This document shows positions 14,418-17,068 of a stretch of DNA of 17,068 nucleotides, piece after piece. Each line of letters opens with the position of its first letter. The first letter of the stretch is position 1. The position numbers were made by a program, and so were the translations under genes. The notes under the pieces are model-generated. The model did no database searches, was not told the DNA's origin, and was given only the letters and a program-made list of their open reading frames with translations. The stretch comes from an uncultured Eubacteriales bacterium (GTDB taxonomy: Bacteria; Bacillota; Clostridia; Oscillospirales; Acutalibacteraceae): contig CAKSDA010000025.1 in assembly GCA_934444895.1 (NCBI GenBank), positions 1 to 17,068 of the forward strand. The letters are read 5' to 3'.

Positions 14418-15776
14418 ATGTATACCACACACGATATTCTTGAAACCATTCACATGATTGAAAATGATCATTTGGATATAAGAACAGTTACAATGGGAAT
14501 ATCACTACTTGACTGTGTTGATGAAAATATTGACAAAGCATGTGAAAAAATATATCGCAAAATCACAACATGCGCAGCTGATTTGATTCCCGTATGTGAA
14601 AATATAGAAAAGAAATACGGCATTCCCATTATAAACAAAAGAATTGCAGTAACTCCGATAGCCATAATTGCCGGGGCATGCCAGTCATCCAATCCGGTTA
14701 AATTTGCCAAGACGCTTGAAAGGGCCGCCGACGAAATAGGTATTAACTTTATAGGCGGTTATTCGGCACTTGTGAGCCAAGGCTTTTCTGCCGGAGATTA
14801 TGCTCTGATTGAAAGTATTCCTGAAGCTTTAAGCGTAACAAAGCATATATGCTCATCTGTAAATATCGGCTCAACAAAAGCCGGAATTAATATGAACGCC
14901 GTTAAAATGATGGGAAAAGTGATTAAGAAATCCGCGGAGCTTACCGTTTCCGACAACTGCATGGGGGCTTCAAAAATTGTAGTTCTTTGCAATGCTCCTG
15001 AGGATAATCCGTTTATGGCAGGCGCCTTTCACGGAGTCGGCGAACCGGACTGCGTAATTAATGTAGGCGTATCAGGACCTGGCGTTGTAAGAAAGGCACT
15101 GGAAAAATCCGACGGTCTTGACCTTACGGAAATTTCCGAACTTATTAAGCGCACCGCTTTTAAAATCACAAGGGTCGGTCAGCTTGTTGCGCATGAGGCT
15201 GCAAAAAATCTCGGCGTTCCGTTTGGAATTGTAGATTTGTCTCTTGCCCCAACCCCGGCAATCGGCGATTCGGTTGCACATATATTAGAGGAGATGGGTC
15301 TTGAAACATGCGGAGCCTGCGGTACAACTGCTGCTTTGGCATTGCTTAACGACGCTGTTAAAAAAGGCGGTGTTATGGCGTCTTCAAATGTTGGTGGGCT
15401 GTCAGGCGCATTTATTCCCGTAACCGAGGATGCCGGCATGATTGATGCAGCCAGAAGCGGTGTTCTTACAATAGAAAAGCTTGAAGCTATGACTGCTGTT
15501 TGCTCGGTAGGTCTTGACATGATTAATATACCGGGAGATACTCCGCCTGAAGTCATTTCGGCGATAATTGCCGATGAAGCCGCTATTGGTATGATCAACG
15601 GGAAAACAACTGCGGTCAGGGTTATCCCTGCAATCGGCAAAAAGGTCGGAGACGAACTTGAATTCGGAGGTCTTTTCGGAAGCGGCCCTGTAATGAAGGT
15701 CAACACTTCTTCTCCTTTAAAATTTATTTCAAGGGGCGGCAGAATTCCTGCTCCCATACACAGCCTTAAAAATTAG
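14418..15776 (+). CDS. UPF0210 (DUF711) family protein
   Basis: A 452-residue protein of the UPF0210/DUF711 family, of the usual length, with AGGGG 7 nt before the ATG. Structures from the family show a pyruvate-formate-lyase-like barrel, but no reaction has been established that I know of. Visible features include the glycine-rich GACGTTAALALLNDAVKKGG and NVGGLSGAFIPVTEDAGM stretches and a run of conserved small residues typical of a buried active-site barrel. There is no signal peptide or membrane segment, so it is cytosolic. It is translated with the UPF0237 ACT-domain gene just upstream, and the two probably work together. Transcription ends at the hairpin 73 bp downstream. Confidence 0.9.
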   Translation: MYTTHDILETIHMIENDHLDIRTVTMGISLLDCVDENIDKACEKIYRKITTCAADLIPVCENIEKKYGIPIINKRIAVTPIAIIAGACQSSNPVKFAKTLERAADEIGINFIGGYSALVSQGFSAGDYALIESIPEALSVTKHICSSVNIGSTKAGINMNAVKMMGKVIKKSAELTVSDNCMGASKIVVLCNAPEDNPFMAGAFHGVGEPDCVINVGVSGPGVVRKALEKSDGLDLTEISELIKRTAFKITRVGQLVAHEAAKNLGVPFGIVDLSLAPTPAIGDSVAHILEEMGLETCGACGTTAALALLNDAVKKGGVMASSNVGGLSGAFIPVTEDAGMIDAARSGVLTIEKLEAMTAVCSVGLDMINIPGDTPPEVISAIIADEAAIGMINGKTTAVRVIPAIGKKVGDELEFGGLFGSGPVMKVNTSSPLKFISRGGRIPAPIHSLKN

Positions 15777-15848
15777 GTGGAGCTTTATCGGATTACAATA
15801 GTTATATATGATTTAAAACCTTTGCAAAAATATTTAAATGTTTAAAAA

Positions 15849-15887
15849 ATAAGCAGCCCAGAAGCATTTTGCTTTTGGGCTGCTTAT
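15849..15887. terminator. Bidirectional intrinsic terminator
   Basis: An 18-bp stem with one G-U pair (15849-15866 with 15870-15887) and a 3-nt loop. On the minus strand it is followed by TTTTTT, a good U-tract for ending the PASTA-protein transcript. On the plus strand it is followed by CATTTTAA, weaker but usable for the UPF0210 transcript. Confidence 0.8.
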
Positions 15888-15904
15888 CATTTTAATGTTA
15901 ATGT

Positions 15905-15925
15905 GGTTTAAAGGTGTTTTAAACC
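15905..15925. other. Small hairpin between convergent genes
   Basis: GGTTTAAA (15905-15912) pairs perfectly with TTTAAACC (15918-15925) around a 5-nt loop. It lies between two stronger hairpins; its function is unknown. Confidence 0.4.
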
Positions 15926-15936
15926 ATTATTAAAGT

Positions 15937-15971
15937 GTTGCACTGGGCATGAACAAACTGCCCAGTGCAAC
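15937..15971. terminator. Hairpin directly after the PASTA-protein stop codon
   Basis: A perfect 13-bp stem (15937-15949 with 15959-15971) and a 9-nt loop, 11 bp from the stop codon of the minus-strand gene. On the minus strand it is followed by ACTTTAATAA, a poor U-tract. It may be a first weak terminator or a transcript-stabilising 3' hairpin ahead of the stronger one at 15849-15887. Confidence 0.55.
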
Positions 15972-15982
15972 AACAATTATTA

Positions 15983-17068
15983 TCAGTCTAAAACCGTATC
16001 GCTACTGTTATCATCATTTGCTATAAGATTTGTATTATAGTAAACAACAATGTGCTCATCCGGAGAAATTGAAGCTCCGATATCAGGCGAAGTGGCAATA
16101 ACAACCTCTTCTCTTGTAGGAGTAGAATCTTTCTTTTCTATGAATTCAATATTTTGAGGATCAAATCCCATTTCAAGAAGAGCGATATAAGCCTCTGTTT
16201 TGCTCATTCCCTTAAGTTTTTTCGGAATGGTAACGCTGGACGGTCCAAGGCTTATTGTAAGCTGAACCTCTGTTCCCTTTTTAACCGAAGTTCCAACCGC
16301 AACTGTTTGAGCGCAGACCTTTCCCTTTGCCACCTTATCGTTATATTCCTTTTTGGCAACCTTGAATTCGAACCATTTTTGATATTCTTCATTTTCAAGC
16401 AGCGCAGTAAGGGTGTTTCCTGAGAAATCAGGCACGGAATAAAGATTTTCAGGCTTTTCGGAATTTCCTATATCCCCTATTGAAGCAATGCTGGGAACCG
16501 AAACTGTAGATGTGGTTTTGTCCGGTTTTCTTCCGAATGCAAGATATATAATACCGGCGATAAGAGCCAGAACCACTGCCGTTGCAAGCGCGGCGAACAA
16601 TGTATATTTTCTGGTTACCGATTTGTCAAGCTTTTCATTGTCGTCGCCGGTATTTTCTGCTGTGGACTCCTCTGCGTCGGACATAAGGTCATCCTTAAAT
16701 TCTTCCATGGTAAATGTTCTGTCCTCAGGGTCAACCTGCAAAGCATTTGCCATTGCAACAAGAACTCCTCTGGGCAGATTATCGGCAACCGACTTAGGAA
16801 ACGACATACTGTCATTTTCCATTCTGCCAAGCGAATCCGGCGGTGGATTGCCTGTAAGAGAGCGGAACATTGTAGCGGCAAAACCATATACATCCGTAGC
16901 CGATGTAAGATCTTTGCCCAAATACTGCTCTGCAGCAGCATATCCTGTAAATAACTGAGCTGTCATTTCGCTTTTGGCATTTCTTACGGAATTAATGCAA
17001 AAACCGGCTATTCTAATGCGCCCGTCTCTTCCCACTACCAATGTGTCAGGCGATATTCCGCCATGCAC
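15983..17068 (-). CDS. PASTA-domain serine/threonine kinase-like protein, probable pseudokinase (partial, N-terminus cut by window edge)
   Basis: 361 residues of the C-terminal part; the first codon (GTG) at the edge is internal, not a start. Residues 1-128 are the end of a protein-kinase fold: GYAAAEQYLG takes the place of the APE region, DVYGFAATMFRSLTG is subdomain IX, and DPEDR supplies the conserved Arg. The catalytic loop, however, reads HGGISPDT where HRDxxPxN is expected, and AGFC stands where DFG should be, so both catalytic and Mg-binding aspartates are missing. A transmembrane helix lies at about 155-178. Two extracellular PASTA-like repeats follow (about 208-275 and 276-346); the first has an insertion. 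PASTA kinases (PrkC/Stk) sense muropeptides or lipid II. This one probably senses or scaffolds rather than phosphorylates. The N-lobe, with the VAIK lysine, is outside the window. Confidence 0.88.
   Translation of the reverse strand: MHGGISPDTLVVGRDGRIRIAGFCINSVRNAKSEMTAQLFTGYAAAEQYLGKDLTSATDVYGFAATMFRSLTGNPPPDSLGRMENDSMSFPKSVADNLPRGVLVAMANALQVDPEDRTFTMEEFKDDLMSDAEESTAENTGDDNEKLDKSVTRKYTLFAALATAVVLALIAGIIYLAFGRKPDKTTSTVSVPSIASIGDIGNSEKPENLYSVPDFSGNTLTALLENEEYQKWFEFKVAKKEYNDKVAKGKVCAQTVAVGTSVKKGTEVQLTISLGPSSVTIPKKLKGMSKTEAYIALLEMGFDPQNIEFIEKKDSTPTREEVVIATSPDIGASISPDEHIVVYYNTNLIANDDNSSDTVLD

Noticed and set aside
15179..15757. Open frame of about 190 codons on the minus strand inside the UPF0210 gene
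   Set aside because: It is antisense to a well-supported conserved gene, has no ribosome binding site, and its Pro/Ser/Ile-rich composition reflects the opposite strand's codon pattern.

Overview
The window is chromosomal DNA of a low-GC, spore-forming Firmicute, most likely a clostridial gut-type lineage (Oscillospiraceae/Ruminococcaceae-like). The evidence is spoIIR, GHL10-type lipoproteins, a PASTA kinase-family protein, the UPF0237/UPF0210 gene pair, AGGAGG-type ribosome binding sites and sigma-A-like promoters. The family-level placement is inference. I see no rRNA, tRNA, CRISPR, phage or transposon sequence. No gap between genes exceeds 300 bp.

Layout. (1) About 1-5940, minus strand: a serine hydrolase of the beta-lactamase/esterase class, cut by the left edge; a large membrane-anchored N-acetylmuramoyl-L-alanine amidase; and, upstream of it, a GHL10 glycoside-hydrolase-like lipoprotein. 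This is a cell-envelope block. (2) 6234-10343, plus strand: asparagine synthetase (asnB), a ComEC-like metallo-beta-lactamase-fold protein, a PgeF/YlmD-type multicopper-oxidase-fold protein, and ribose-5-phosphate isomerase B. A strong internal promoter overlaps the asnB stop codon. A 15-bp GC-rich hairpin follows rpiB. (3) 10594-13856, minus strand: one tightly packed operon in the order lrp-type regulator, class I/II aminotransferase (GTG start, 4-bp overlap), ispE (29-bp overlap), spoIIR. (4) 14137-15776, plus strand: an ACT-domain protein (UPF0237, probable TTG start) and a UPF0210/DUF711 protein behind a near-consensus promoter. (5) 15983-17068, minus strand, cut by the right edge: the C-terminal part of a PASTA-repeat kinase-like protein that lacks both the HRD and the DFG aspartates, so it is probably a pseudokinase.

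How it works together. Most genes are housekeeping or envelope functions. The most interesting signals are: (a) the PASTA pseudokinase; (b) a hairpin ahead of spoIIR that hides its Shine-Dalgarno sequence in the 3' arm and is followed by a T-run, so it could insulate a sporulation-checkpoint gene from its vegetative operon; (c) an lrp leader with two mutually exclusive helices, next to a 12-bp x3 AT-rich tandem repeat between divergent promoters; and (d) an amidase that carries an apparently degenerate GHL10-like domain and sits beside an apparently intact GHL10 lipoprotein.
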